A DNA stretch of 56,843 nucleotides. Source: Candidatus Nanopelagicales bacterium (GTDB taxonomy: Bacteria > Actinomycetota > Actinomycetes > S36-B12 > UBA5976). Positions 28,891 through 37,510 of this stretch are shown one piece after another. Below the pieces are notes generated by a model. It was not told where the DNA came from. It ran no database searches and saw only the letters and a list, made by a program, of their open reading frames with translations. A program made the position numbers and the translations under genes. The stretch spans positions 10,394-67,236 of the forward strand of contig JAEMSA010000001.1 in NCBI GenBank assembly GCA_016463095.1. The letters run 5' to 3'. Numbering within the stretch: position 1 is the stretch's first letter; each line of letters starts with the position of its first letter.

Positions 28891-29511
28891 ATGGAATATT
28901 TAATTCAAGGTTTATTACTGGGTCTGGGAGTGGGTTTAGCACCCGGACCTTTATTGGCTTTAGTAATTTCTGCTTCTTTGCGTGGTGGTACTGCTCATGG
29001 TTTAAGAGTGGCCTTTTCTCCGTTGCTGACTGACTTACCGATCATTGTGATTTCTTTATTTGTGTTACGACAAGTTAACGAATCTGCCCTTGGTTTCTTG
29101 AGCATTGTGGGTGCATTAGTTTTGATTTATTTTGCCTATGAATCTTGGCTGGCTGGAAAAATTGATCCCCAAACAAAAATTAATATTGAAAATTCACTGG
29201 GCTCAACTAAAACAACATTATTGAAAGCAGTTTTAACTAATTTTATAAGTCCTTCAGCTTGGTTATTTTGGATGACCGCTGGTGGAACACTTTTAAGCGC
29301 AGGCTGGAATAAAGGTTTTTGGGATGCTGCCGGATTCTTATTCGGTTTCTATTTATTGTTAGTAGGAAGCAAAGCAATTCTTGCTTGGGGTTTAGGAACC
29401 TCTCGAAACAAGATGCCACATTGGGTTTACCAATTACTGGTTAGAGTTGCTGCCGTTTTACTGTTAGCACTAGGTATTCAATTAATTCGTTCTGGAATTA
29501 ATTACTTTTAA
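28891..29511 (+). CDS. LysE family translocator
   Basis: A 206-residue membrane protein with six hydrophobic segments. GLGVGLAPGPLLALVISASLRGG at its N-terminus (the LysE/RhtB helix 1 pattern) is followed by NFISPSAWLFWMTAGGTLL in the middle. The family exports amino acids or related solutes; the substrate here is unknown. It begins four bases after the MFS gene, and its stop codon directly touches the stop of the convergent RNA helicase gene. Confidence 0.86.
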   Translation: MEYLIQGLLLGLGVGLAPGPLLALVISASLRGGTAHGLRVAFSPLLTDLPIIVISLFVLRQVNESALGFLSIVGALVLIYFAYESWLAGKIDPQTKINIENSLGSTKTTLLKAVLTNFISPSAWLFWMTAGGTLLSAGWNKGFWDAAGFLFGFYLLLVGSKAILAWGLGTSRNKMPHWVYQLLVRVAAVLLLALGIQLIRSGINYF

Positions 29512-30780
29512 TTAACGAGGACGACGACGTCTTTCGTGTGGACGCGGTCTTGATCTTCTTTTTCTTGGTCCACCCTTTTGATTATCGTGACGCTCTTTGG
29601 TAGCTGGTGCAATCCAAGGCACTCCACTTGGTTCACGAGATCCTGTTACTTCAATTAATTCTCTGCCTGAAGGTTTAACGCGAGTAATTTTTGGTTTAAC
29701 TCCTGCTTTATCAGTTAAACCGCGCACAGTATTTTGTTGACGAGTTGTAGTCAGTGTTACCACTACCCCAGATTCTCCAGCTCTTGCAGTTCTTCCTGCA
29801 CGATGCAAATAATCTTTGGGATCTTGTGGTGGATCAACATGTACAACTAAAGAAACATCATCAACGTGAATTCCACGTGCTGCAACATCTGTGGCAACTA
29901 AAGCAGGAGTTTCTCCTGATTTAAATGCCGCTAAAGTTCTGGTTCTTACAGATTGTGATTTCCCACCATGAAGTGCTCCAACTGGAACACCGGCGTGGGC
30001 AAGTTTTTGCGCTAATTTATCTGCACCATGTTGGGTGCGCACAAACAAAATAGTTTTTCCTTCACGTGCCGCAATTTGGGCTGTGATGAGTTCTTTGTCA
30101 TTGGGATGAATCACTAATACGTGATGTTCCATAGTTGAAACAGATGCTTTATCTGAATCAACAGAATGAGTAACAGGATTATTCAAATATTTTTTCACTA
30201 AACCATCAACACCTCTATCAAGTGTTGCTGAGAAAAGTAATCTTTGACCTTTTGGTTTACAAGCATTAAGAATTTCTTTCATGGCTGGTAAAAATCCCAT
30301 GTCAGCCATTTGATCGGCTTCATCAAGAACCACAATTTCAGTTTCAGAAAGTGAAACATGCTTTTGTTCCATCAAATCAATTAAGCGACCAGGTGTGGCA
30401 ACTAAAATTGGCACACCTTGTCTTAAAGCTTGAATTTGATTTCCATAAGGCATGCCACCGGCAATTAAACGAGAATTTAGTTGCACTGCTTGAGCCAAGG
30501 GTGCAATTACATCGTTAATTTGCATAGCCAATTCACGAGTAGGCGACAAAATAATTGCTAAGGGATGATTAGGTTTTGCTTTGCGTTCAGCAAGTTTTGT
30601 TAGCACCGCTAAACCAAAGGCAAGTGTTTTACCTGAACCGGTTTGGCCGCGACCTAAAACATCTTTGCCACTAATGGCATCGGGCAACGTTGCTTTTTGA
30701 ATTGGAAAAGGATCATTGATCCCTGATTTGGAAAGGGTTTTAACTATTGCGGGGTTTACCCCTAAATCAAAAAATGACAT
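29512..30780 (-). CDS. DEAD-box ATP-dependent RNA helicase
   Basis: Unwinds RNA duplexes in ribosome assembly or mRNA turnover, often induced by cold. The 422 residues contain the Q motif, Walker A GRGQTGSGKT, VLDEADQMADMGF, SATL, and the helicase C-terminal motifs VATDVAARGIHVDDV and HRAGRTARAG. The last 40 residues are strongly basic (Arg and Lys rich), as in many actinobacterial DEAD proteins. The start lies 12 bases downstream of a strong stem and has no Shine-Dalgarno sequence in that gap. The 190-base upstream region holds three hairpins (separate entry). Confidence 0.94.
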   Translation of the reverse strand: MSFFDLGVNPAIVKTLSKSGINDPFPIQKATLPDAISGKDVLGRGQTGSGKTLAFGLAVLTKLAERKAKPNHPLAIILSPTRELAMQINDVIAPLAQAVQLNSRLIAGGMPYGNQIQALRQGVPILVATPGRLIDLMEQKHVSLSETEIVVLDEADQMADMGFLPAMKEILNACKPKGQRLLFSATLDRGVDGLVKKYLNNPVTHSVDSDKASVSTMEHHVLVIHPNDKELITAQIAAREGKTILFVRTQHGADKLAQKLAHAGVPVGALHGGKSQSVRTRTLAAFKSGETPALVATDVAARGIHVDDVSLVVHVDPPQDPKDYLHRAGRTARAGESGVVVTLTTTRQQNTVRGLTDKAGVKPKITRVKPSGRELIEVTGSREPSGVPWIAPATKERHDNQKGGPRKRRSRPRPHERRRRPR

Positions 30781-30792
30781 TAATTTAACTAC

Positions 30793-30909
30793 TTTCGAGA
30801 CGACTAGCGCGTCTCGAAAAGATCCTGATTCGATCTATTTACTGCCAAGACTCGCAAGTAAACGCTTTTTAAGCGTTTTAGCGGGGAGAACGATGAAACT
30901 TTTGTTTCA
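30793..30909 (-). promoter_or_regulatory. Structured leader of the DEAD-box helicase gene: three consecutive hairpins
   Basis: Three inverted repeats lie upstream of the helicase start. Positions 30894-30909 are TGAAAC-TTTT-GTTTCA. Positions 30860-30878 are AAACGCTT-TTT-AAGCGTTT. Positions 30793-30819 are TTTCGAGACG, seven bases, CGTCTCGAAA (ten perfect pairs). None is followed by a U-run, so they are not ordinary terminators. A long structured leader suits a cold-inducible helicase mRNA; the function is inferred. Confidence 0.6.
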
Positions 30910-30970
30910 ACGTTTTAATTGTATTGCATCATAAAACCAATAGTCACATTGGCACCGTAAAGCGATGAAT

Positions 30971-31318
30971 TTAAATAGTTTTAGTCGTAATTTGCGTGAT
31001 AACACTTGAAATAATTGAAATCAAGATTGCGCCAAAAAAAGCAGCTGAAAAACCAGTAATTGTCATATTTTCATTAATTCGATCTGTAATCAACAACATG
31101 GCGGTATTAACTACTAAAAGTGAAATTCCCAGGGATAAGAAAGCAAGGGGCAAAGTCAGCACTTTCAACAAAGTTCCCAAGGTGGCGTTAATTACAGCTA
31201 AAACTAAAGCAATGATTAAGTAGTTCTTCAATCCACCAGTAACTTGAATTCCGGGCACGATCATGGTGGTCACCCACACGGCTAGCGCAACAGCGGCAAT
31301 CTTTATTAAGAATCTCAT
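30971..31318 (-). CDS. Four-TM membrane protein, mycobacterial phage-holin-IV superfamily
   Basis: A 115-residue hydrophobic protein with four membrane segments, beginning MRFLIKIAAVALAVWVTTMI and containing IALVLAVINATLGTLLKVLTLPL, the pattern of PF04020 proteins. The holin name is historical; the family is chromosomal in very many bacteria and its role is unknown. ATG 31318 is chosen because the family starts there and a -10-like CATAAT lies ten bases before it. A GTG at 31354 would add 12 non-hydrophobic residues and touch the divergent gene. Confidence 0.78.
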   Translation of the reverse strand: MRFLIKIAAVALAVWVTTMIVPGIQVTGGLKNYLIIALVLAVINATLGTLLKVLTLPLAFLSLGISLLVVNTAMLLITDRINENMTITGFSAAFFGAILISIISSVITQITTKTI

Positions 31319-31341
31319 GGTGAAATCAATTATGTCAGAGT

Positions 31342-31347
31342 TATGCT
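31342..31347 (+). promoter_or_regulatory. -10 box of the DinB-fold gene, leaderless geometry
   Basis: TATGCT lies seven bases before the ATG at 31355, the distance expected when transcription starts at or next to the start codon. No ribosome-binding sequence is present between them. The divergent holin-like gene has its own -10-like box nearby, so the two promoters face away from each other within about 40 bases. Confidence 0.5.
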
Positions 31348-31354
31348 GTGACAC

Positions 31355-31828
31355 ATGGATGTCAACGACTTAAAAATAGCGGTTTCTAATTATGCCTTCG
31401 CAACTACCTCGGTTGAAGAAGCCTTATCCCAAGGAAGCGATTTAGATAATCGAGCAACTGATGGTTGGTCTGCCCGCATGGTCATACACCACTTGGCAGA
31501 TTCTGAAACTAGTTCATATTCCAGATTAAGAAGTCTGTTAGCAGAAAAAACAATTCCAACTTTGGTGGGTTATGACGAAGGTAATTGGGCGATCACCCCA
31601 GCCCTGGGTTATCAGACCTTCGACATTAAGAATTCTCTTGCTGTTTATAAAGCAGTTCGCGCCTCAAGTCTTGATGTTTTAAATCAAATCACGGTGGCAG
31701 ATTTAGCTAAAGAAGGATTGCATTCTGAGCGAGGCAAATACACACTTGCTGACTGGTTAAGAATTTATGCTAAACATCCAGTTGCTCATGCTGAACAAAT
31801 TGTCAAAGCATTTAAAGGGCTAGCGTGA
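31355..31828 (+). CDS. DinB-fold protein, probable thiol-linked transferase or hydrolase
   Basis: A 157-residue four-helix DinB-type protein. Likely metal ligands are His in MVIHHLAD near residue 46 and HPVAHAEQI near 142, the usual three-histidine site of the family. Actinobacterial DinB proteins often use mycothiol as a cofactor, and mycothiol genes occur elsewhere in this window, but no substrate can be given. The stop overlaps the start of the DUF2530 gene (GTGA), so they are co-translated. Confidence 0.82.
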   Translation: MDVNDLKIAVSNYAFATTSVEEALSQGSDLDNRATDGWSARMVIHHLADSETSSYSRLRSLLAEKTIPTLVGYDEGNWAITPALGYQTFDIKNSLAVYKAVRASSLDVLNQITVADLAKEGLHSERGKYTLADWLRIYAKHPVAHAEQIVKAFKGLA

Positions 31829-32061
31829 AAAAAATCAATATTGATTCAAAAAATTTAAATCCAATAGAAGCTGATGGAATAAATCTTTTATATATTGGAA
31901 CTATTTTGTTTGCTATAGCCACATTTGTGTTAATTTCTCAACCATCATTTATCTCTGACCAAACTCGAGTCGTTTGGGTACCAATCACCATTATGGGAAA
32001 TATTTTGGGACTTATTGGATTAAGAATTATTAAACGACGTAGAAAGAGATTAGGACTTTAG
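31825..32061 (+). CDS. DUF2530-like small membrane protein
   Basis: A 78-residue protein with a short polar N-terminus, two membrane helices (about 20-38 and 50-68) and a basic RRRKR tail. Size, topology and position beside DUF3027 match actinobacterial DUF2530. Function unknown. The start is GTG overlapping the DinB-fold stop. Its stop overlaps that of convergent DUF3027 by four bases. Confidence 0.72.
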   Translation: MKKINIDSKNLNPIEADGINLLYIGTILFAIATFVLISQPSFISDQTRVVWVPITIMGNILGLIGLRIIKRRRKRLGL

Positions 32062-32942
32062 TCTTCGTCTTCTTCTTCATCATCTAGTTCAGACTCATCA
32101 ATCACATCTGTAGATAAACCTAAATCTTCTACTTCTGTGTCATCGTCGTCATCTTCTTCTTCAATTTCGCTAACTTCCTCAACTACTACTTCTTCATCAC
32201 TTACAGGTGTTGTGTCTAAATTGTTGTCATCAAAAACCATTCCACCTGTTGGAATTGAATGCAAGTCAACAACTATTTCACTATGTCCACCACAACCATG
32301 ATCAATTGAAACTACTTTGGCATCATCGGCGGCAAACTTATTGGTACAAACACCAAAGCTTTGACCCAATGATCCAGATATTGCAACATAAAAACCACAA
32401 GAAACACATTTATCGGTAACTGCTTCAGCTATTGCTGCCCGTGGCCCACGATCACCTTCGTGCCAACGTATTGCTGTCTCATCTTTTCCAGGAACTGATA
32501 AAACTCTAAATCTTCCTAATCCAACTTCCCAACCTGCCGGAGTTAATTTTTCGTCAAACAAATCATCAACACCTGTGTATCCAGGAACTAAACGAATGTC
32601 ATCAGGTGCGGTTGGTAAAACATCACCAATACCAATATCTCCTGGTTCAACTCTTTGTTCCCATGGAATCCAAGAAGAAGCAAGAATTGCGCCTTCACCT
32701 GGAAGTAAAAGAATTTCACTAACAGTTACTTCACTTGCTTTCTCAGCAATAGCAATTGTTACTGCCCAATTCCAACCAACGTAAGCTTTATCAACACATT
32801 TAAATTTGTGGGTAGCAACATTTTCACCTTCAACAGCAAAACCTAAATATTCGCCAACTCTTGGTTCAGTAATTTCTTCAACTAAAAATTTGCGAGCAAC
32901 ATCCTTGGCATTGCTTAGCTTTGTTTCTAAAGCGTTAGCCAC
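32058..32942 (-). CDS. DUF3027 family protein with acidic tail
   Basis: A 294-residue actinobacterial protein. The core (about 1-240) matches DUF3027, with GYLGFAVEGEN-type beginning, RWHEGDRGPRAAIAEAVTDKCVSCGFYVAISGSLG split around a CxxC at about 186-189, and DHGCGGHSE. Cys and His pairs suggest a metal site. The last 50 residues are almost wholly Asp, Glu and Ser, a probably disordered tail. Function unknown; it is always near the long cold-shock protein, which lies 21 bases upstream on the same strand. Confidence 0.85.
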   Translation of the reverse strand: MANALETKLSNAKDVARKFLVEEITEPRVGEYLGFAVEGENVATHKFKCVDKAYVGWNWAVTIAIAEKASEVTVSEILLLPGEGAILASSWIPWEQRVEPGDIGIGDVLPTAPDDIRLVPGYTGVDDLFDEKLTPAGWEVGLGRFRVLSVPGKDETAIRWHEGDRGPRAAIAEAVTDKCVSCGFYVAISGSLGQSFGVCTNKFAADDAKVVSIDHGCGGHSEIVVDLHSIPTGGMVFDDNNLDTTPVSDEEVVVEEVSEIEEEDDDDDTEVEDLGLSTDVIDESELDDEEEDED

Positions 32943-32963
32943 GATTATTTTTAAGCTTTCTGA

Positions 32964-33344
32964 TTATGCGTCGAGATCGTTTGCTACTGCTCTTAATACC
33001 GCAGCAACTTTTGTGCCAGATGAATCATCTGGGTAACGTCCACGACGTAATTGATTTGAAACACCATCAAGTAATTTAATAACATCTTCCAATGTTGCAG
33101 CCATATCATCAGGATCTTTACGTCCAGCTTTTGTCAAACTTGGAGGAGCTTCTAATATTTTTACTTGTAAGGCTTGGGTACCACGACGACCTTCGGCAAC
33201 GCCAAATTCAACTCTTGCACCTGGTTTTGGAATAACTCCATCAGGTAACGCCGTTACGTGAACGAAAACATCTTCGCCTTCATCGGTTTCTAGAAAACCA
33301 AAACCTTTTTCCACGTCGTACCATTTAACTTTTCCAGTTGGCAC
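32964..33344 (-). CDS. Long actinobacterial cold-shock domain protein
   Basis: Nucleic-acid-binding protein of 126 residues. Residues 1-66 are a cold-shock domain with RNP1 KGFGFLE and RNP2 VFVHVTAL; the C-terminal half is helical and specific to actinobacterial long forms. GTG 33344 is chosen because the family begins MPTGKVKWYD and GGGGTGA lies about eight bases upstream; a GTG at 33350 would be too close to it. It is divergent from the XPB-partner gene. Confidence 0.9.
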   Translation of the reverse strand: MPTGKVKWYDVEKGFGFLETDEGEDVFVHVTALPDGVIPKPGARVEFGVAEGRRGTQALQVKILEAPPSLTKAGRKDPDDMAATLEDVIKLLDGVSNQLRRGRYPDDSSGTKVAAVLRAVANDLDA

Positions 33345-33496
33345 GAGCACTCACCCCATAAGTTATATAAGTAGTAATGATTACGACTGTTTTAGTCGCA
33401 ACCTCTAGGGTAGCGAATCCGATTTTTACCTGCCTACTCCGCGTATACACCTCTGCTGCTGTTGGGCTGGCTAAAACCCCTACCCACCAACTTGGG

Positions 33497-33502
33497 TAAA
33501 CT
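33497..33502 (+). promoter_or_regulatory. -10 box of the XPB-partner gene, leaderless geometry
   Basis: TAAACT stands seven bases before ATG 33510. There is no Shine-Dalgarno sequence in the interval. This supports 33510 over the TTG at 33462 as translation start. Confidence 0.5.
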
Positions 33503-33509
33503 TGTCCAG

Positions 33510-35768
33510 ATGTCTCCAAAAAATGATGCTCAGCCGAAATCGGGCAAAGCACAATCTGAGAAAAATTCCTCCCAGCCTGCAGCATTAGATCCAGGCACCT
33601 TGGTTGATGCACTTCGTAACCGAGACGATCACTTGATGCGTTTGATGCTTATTCAACGCCCAGATTTAGTTCATCCAGTTCCAACTGACATTGCCAAACT
33701 AGCCGCCCGTGCTGCCACAAATTCTTCTGTGACCAGAGTGCTTGATCGCTTGGATGCTTGGACGGTGGGAGTTGCCGAAATCATTTCGGTGATAACTGAA
33801 CCTTTCACCAAACAAGACTTAGCAAATGTGTTAAATAATAATGACAAAATTGTGGTTGCTTTAGAAAAACTTCGTTTGCTGGCCATCATCTGGGGCACCG
33901 ATGAGGGCATGAGATTTGTGCCGGTATTAAAAGAAGTAGTGGCGCCTCATCCAGCAGGATTTGGGCCAACCTTTATACACGAAAGACCAGACTTAGCTGC
34001 CATTGCAAAATTTGAAAGAATTGAAGAAATAGTTAGCAAAGGCCCTAAGGGCACACAAGAAGTTTTAAATGAATTGTTGTGGGGTCCTCCGGTAATAACT
34101 TTGTCAAAACTTAATCGTGATGCTGGAATTACTAGCGCTAAAAATGGTCATGAGTATTTAATGGCCCATGGAGTTTTAGTTGCCACAGCACGAGATGCTT
34201 TAACTTTGCCTCGCGAAATTGCTTTAGTGATGAGAACCCCAAGTTATCTACCTGAAGATTTGTCAAACAACAAAGATATTAAAACTAAAGCTCAACGAGA
34301 TCCAGCTCAAGTTGACAGAGCAGCAGGTGCAGCCGGTTTACAATTTGTGCAATTAGTTGAAGAGCTACTTGATAATTGGGGTGAAACTCCACCTGCTGTT
34401 TTAAGAAACGGTGGTTTAGCGCAAAGAGATTTAACAATTGCGGCAAAGATTTGTAGTGAAGATGAAACCATTGCCTCTCTGCTTTCAGAAATTGCTTTCT
34501 CAGCTGGATTATTAGCGGCTGGGGAAGATAAAGAACAAGTTTGGTTACCCACTCCAGCATTTGATGTGTGGCGTACTAAAAGTGTGGAACAACGTTGGGC
34601 CATTTTGGCTGAAGCCTGGTTAACCACTACCAGAGTTGCTTCTTTGGTTGGCAAAGTTGGCGAAATAAGAATTAATGCTTTATCTCCTGAAGTTGATAAA
34701 CCTTTAGCACCAGAAATTAGATCTTTGGTACTAGATGCCATGGCTGCACTGGAACCAGGTTTTGAACCAGATCAAGATGCAGTGGTTGATTATGTAACTT
34801 GGTTAAGACCAAGAAAAAATAGGGATGAAATTGAAACTTTAGTTAAAGCAACATTGGGTGAAGCAAACACAATTGGCATCAGAGGTTTAGGTGTGTTAGC
34901 AACCACCGGAAGAGCGCTGGGAGAAATGCGTTACACAATGCCATCTCCTGAAGCAAGAACTGCTGCGGCTAGAGCTGCAGTAGCTGATCCCAAAGGGTAT
35001 GCCGTTAAACCAGATCAAATGTTGGTTTCAGCAATTGCTCCGTTACTGCCCGATGCCATCGCCTCTTTTGTGTTACAAGCAGATTTAACAGCAGTGATCC
35101 CAGGACCACCTGCTGCTGAAGTTGCTTCTGAATTAAGACATATGGCTTATCAAGAATCACGCGGTGCCGCACAAGTTTATAGATTTACTGAGTCTTCTTT
35201 ACAAAGAGCAATGGAACGCGGTTATACCGCAGAAAGAATTCTTGAATTCTTAAACAAATACACCACCACAGCTGTTCCTCAACCATTGGAATATTTGATT
35301 AACGATCTAGTGAGAAAACTTGGTGACATTAAAACAATTGATGAACCAATTGATGAGACAATTCCGGCACCAAATGAAAGAAGATCCCCTGTCAGAGTTC
35401 GTCCTCGTCCAGCACCAGAAGGTGCTCCACCAGATGCAGCTTTACTTGATGCCGCAATTAAAGCTTTAAGAGCAGGTGAAGACCCAAAGGCAAAACCTGT
35501 TACGCCTAATGCGGCACCGGACAAAACACCTCCTAATGAAATTGCCGAATTATTTAGAGAAGTGGTCGACAAAGTAATTTCAGGCAGCAAACCTAGTGAA
35601 ATGTGTATTACACTTACCTACGTTGATACACACGGAATGAGTTCTAATCGAATTGTGGAACCAATTCGATTTGAAGGTGGTTTGTTAACAGGATTTGATT
35701 TAACCGAATCCAGAATTCGCGACTACGCAATCTCTCGCATAGCGGGAGCAGAAAAGGGCAAAAAATAA
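33510..35768 (+). CDS. Helicase-associated protein (XPB N-terminal-like partner)
   Basis: A large protein of 752 residues with no ATPase motifs, always found just upstream of the bacterial XPB-type helicase in actinobacteria. Its middle matches the helicase_XPB N-terminal/helicase C-terminal-like domain and repeats winged-helix-like units (such as FTKQDLANVLNNNDKIVVALEKL and VLNELLWGPPVITLSKLNRD). Residues about 610-690 are proline- and acid-rich linker, and the end has a WYL-like stretch ITLTYVDTHGMSSNRIVEPIRFEGGLLTGFD. The stop (TAA) is directly followed by the helicase ATG, which suggests a two-subunit complex. Function unproven. Confidence 0.85.
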   Translation: MSPKNDAQPKSGKAQSEKNSSQPAALDPGTLVDALRNRDDHLMRLMLIQRPDLVHPVPTDIAKLAARAATNSSVTRVLDRLDAWTVGVAEIISVITEPFTKQDLANVLNNNDKIVVALEKLRLLAIIWGTDEGMRFVPVLKEVVAPHPAGFGPTFIHERPDLAAIAKFERIEEIVSKGPKGTQEVLNELLWGPPVITLSKLNRDAGITSAKNGHEYLMAHGVLVATARDALTLPREIALVMRTPSYLPEDLSNNKDIKTKAQRDPAQVDRAAGAAGLQFVQLVEELLDNWGETPPAVLRNGGLAQRDLTIAAKICSEDETIASLLSEIAFSAGLLAAGEDKEQVWLPTPAFDVWRTKSVEQRWAILAEAWLTTTRVASLVGKVGEIRINALSPEVDKPLAPEIRSLVLDAMAALEPGFEPDQDAVVDYVTWLRPRKNRDEIETLVKATLGEANTIGIRGLGVLATTGRALGEMRYTMPSPEARTAAARAAVADPKGYAVKPDQMLVSAIAPLLPDAIASFVLQADLTAVIPGPPAAEVASELRHMAYQESRGAAQVYRFTESSLQRAMERGYTAERILEFLNKYTTTAVPQPLEYLINDLVRKLGDIKTIDEPIDETIPAPNERRSPVRVRPRPAPEGAPPDAALLDAAIKALRAGEDPKAKPVTPNAAPDKTPPNEIAELFREVVDKVISGSKPSEMCITLTYVDTHGMSSNRIVEPIRFEGGLLTGFDLTESRIRDYAISRIAGAEKGKK

Positions 35769-37430
35769 ATGACCGACGGTCCATTAATTGTCCAAAGCGA
35801 TAAAACACTTCTTTTAGAAATTGATCACGCACTATCTGCCGAAGCAAGAAGAGCTATTGCCCCTTTTGCTGAATTAGAAAGATCTCCTGAACATGTACAC
35901 ACTTACCGAATCACTCCACTTGGGTTATGGAATGCGCGTGCTGCCGGTCTAGATGCCGAAAGTGTTGTTGACACATTACTTAAATATTCCCGTTACGCCG
36001 TACCTCACGGATTACTTGTTGATGTCGCAGAACTCATGGATCGTTACGGTCGCCTAAGTCTTAAAAAAGATCCAGTTCATGGACTTATTTTGCACTGCGA
36101 AGATCTTCCAGTATTAGAAGAAATTCTGAAAAGCAAAAGAGTGCAACCTTTAGTTGGACAAAGAATTGATGATCAAAACATTGTGGTGCACCCATCTGAA
36201 CGTGGGCAATTAAAACAACAATTACTAAAACTTGGTTGGCCCGCTGAAGATTACGCAGGTTATGTTGACGGTGATGCTCACGCAATTGAATTAGTTCAAA
36301 AAGGTTGGGAACTGCGCAGTTATCAACAAATTGCTTCTGAATCTTTTGTACATGGTGGATCAGGTGTTGTAGTACTTCCCTGCGGAGCTGGAAAAACAAT
36401 TGTGGGCGCTAGTGCCATGGCCACTCTTTCCACCACCACATTAATTTTGGTTACCAATACTGTTTCTGCACGTCAGTGGAGATCTGAATTGTTAAAAAGA
36501 ACAACTTTGACCGAAGATGAAATTGGTGAATATTCTGGTGCCAAGAAAGAAATTCGTCCTGTAACTATTGCTACTTACCAAGTTTTAACAACAAAACGCA
36601 GTGGTGTTTATGCACATTTAGAACTCTTTGATGCAAAAAACTGGGGTTTGATTATTTATGATGAAGTTCATTTACTTCCGGCACCCGTTTTTAGATTCAC
36701 TGCAGATATTCAATCTCGCAGACGCTTGGGATTAACTGCCACCTTAGTTCGTGAAGACGGTAGAGAAGATGATGTGTTTTCATTAATTGGTCCAAAAAGA
36801 TTTGATGCACCGTGGAAAGATATGGCAGATCAAGGTTGGATTGCTCCGGCAGATTGTGTGGAAGTAAGAGTTACTCTTCCAGAACACGAACGTTTAACTT
36901 ATGCCACAGCTGAAAGAGAAGATAAGTATCGCCTAGCTTCAACAACTTTGTCTAAAAATAATGTTGTGGAAACTTTAGTTGCCAGACATAGTGATGATCG
37001 TGTTTTAGTAATTGGACAATATTTAGATCAATTAGCAGAACTGGGACAACATCTGGGAGCACCCGTTGTTGATGGATCAACCCCGATTAAAGAACGTGAA
37101 AAATTATTCGAAGCTTTTCGCTCTGGAGATTTAAAAGTTTTGGTAGTAAGTAAAGTTGCCAACTTCTCACTTGATTTACCCGAAGCAGGAGTTGCCATAC
37201 AGGTTTCTGGTTCATTTGGTTCCAGGCAAGAAGAAGCACAAAGACTTGGTCGAATACTTAGACCAAAAGCTGATGGCAGAACTGCCCGTTTTTATGCCGT
37301 AGTAGCAAGAGACACCATTGACGCAGATTTTGCAGCACACCGCCAAAGATTCTTAGCTGAACAAGGATATGCCTATCGCATCATCGATGCTGATGATGTT
37401 TTGTCAGGTAAAGATCCCAAACCTAATTAA
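35769..37430 (+). CDS. XPB/Ssl2-type DNA helicase (SF2)
   Basis: Homologue of the eukaryotic and archaeal XPB helicase, 553 residues. The N-terminal damage-recognition-like part is followed by Walker A LPCGAGKTIVGAS near residue 205, DEVH (IYDEVHLLPAPVF), LTATLVREDGRED (XPB RED motif), and motif VI QRLGRILRPK near the end. XPB proteins remodel DNA at transcription or repair bubbles; the bacterial role is not established. It is coupled to the partner protein with no spacer. Confidence 0.94.
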   Translation: MTDGPLIVQSDKTLLLEIDHALSAEARRAIAPFAELERSPEHVHTYRITPLGLWNARAAGLDAESVVDTLLKYSRYAVPHGLLVDVAELMDRYGRLSLKKDPVHGLILHCEDLPVLEEILKSKRVQPLVGQRIDDQNIVVHPSERGQLKQQLLKLGWPAEDYAGYVDGDAHAIELVQKGWELRSYQQIASESFVHGGSGVVVLPCGAGKTIVGASAMATLSTTTLILVTNTVSARQWRSELLKRTTLTEDEIGEYSGAKKEIRPVTIATYQVLTTKRSGVYAHLELFDAKNWGLIIYDEVHLLPAPVFRFTADIQSRRRLGLTATLVREDGREDDVFSLIGPKRFDAPWKDMADQGWIAPADCVEVRVTLPEHERLTYATAEREDKYRLASTTLSKNNVVETLVARHSDDRVLVIGQYLDQLAELGQHLGAPVVDGSTPIKEREKLFEAFRSGDLKVLVVSKVANFSLDLPEAGVAIQVSGSFGSRQEEAQRLGRILRPKADGRTARFYAVVARDTIDADFAAHRQRFLAEQGYAYRIIDADDVLSGKDPKPN

Positions 37431-37498
37431 AAATTAGTGTTTTCACAACATTTGTTCAAGCAAACCTCATCAAATTAATTTACAAATTAGTCATTGAT

Positions 37499-37504
37499 TA
37501 GAAT
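37499..37504 (+). promoter_or_regulatory. -10 box of ppc, leaderless geometry
   Basis: TAGAAT lies six bases before the ppc ATG (37511), with no ribosome-binding sequence between. The 80-base gap upstream is AT-rich and contains no gene. Confidence 0.55.
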
Positions 37505-37510
37505 CGACTT

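Noticed and set aside
30971-31318. Phage holin as sign of a prophage
   Set aside because: The PF04020-type four-TM family is widespread on chromosomes; no phage gene is present around it.
33462-33509. Longer start (TTG 33462) for the XPB partner
   Set aside because: TTG with no ribosome site, and a -10 box falls inside the extra segment; ATG 33510 is better.
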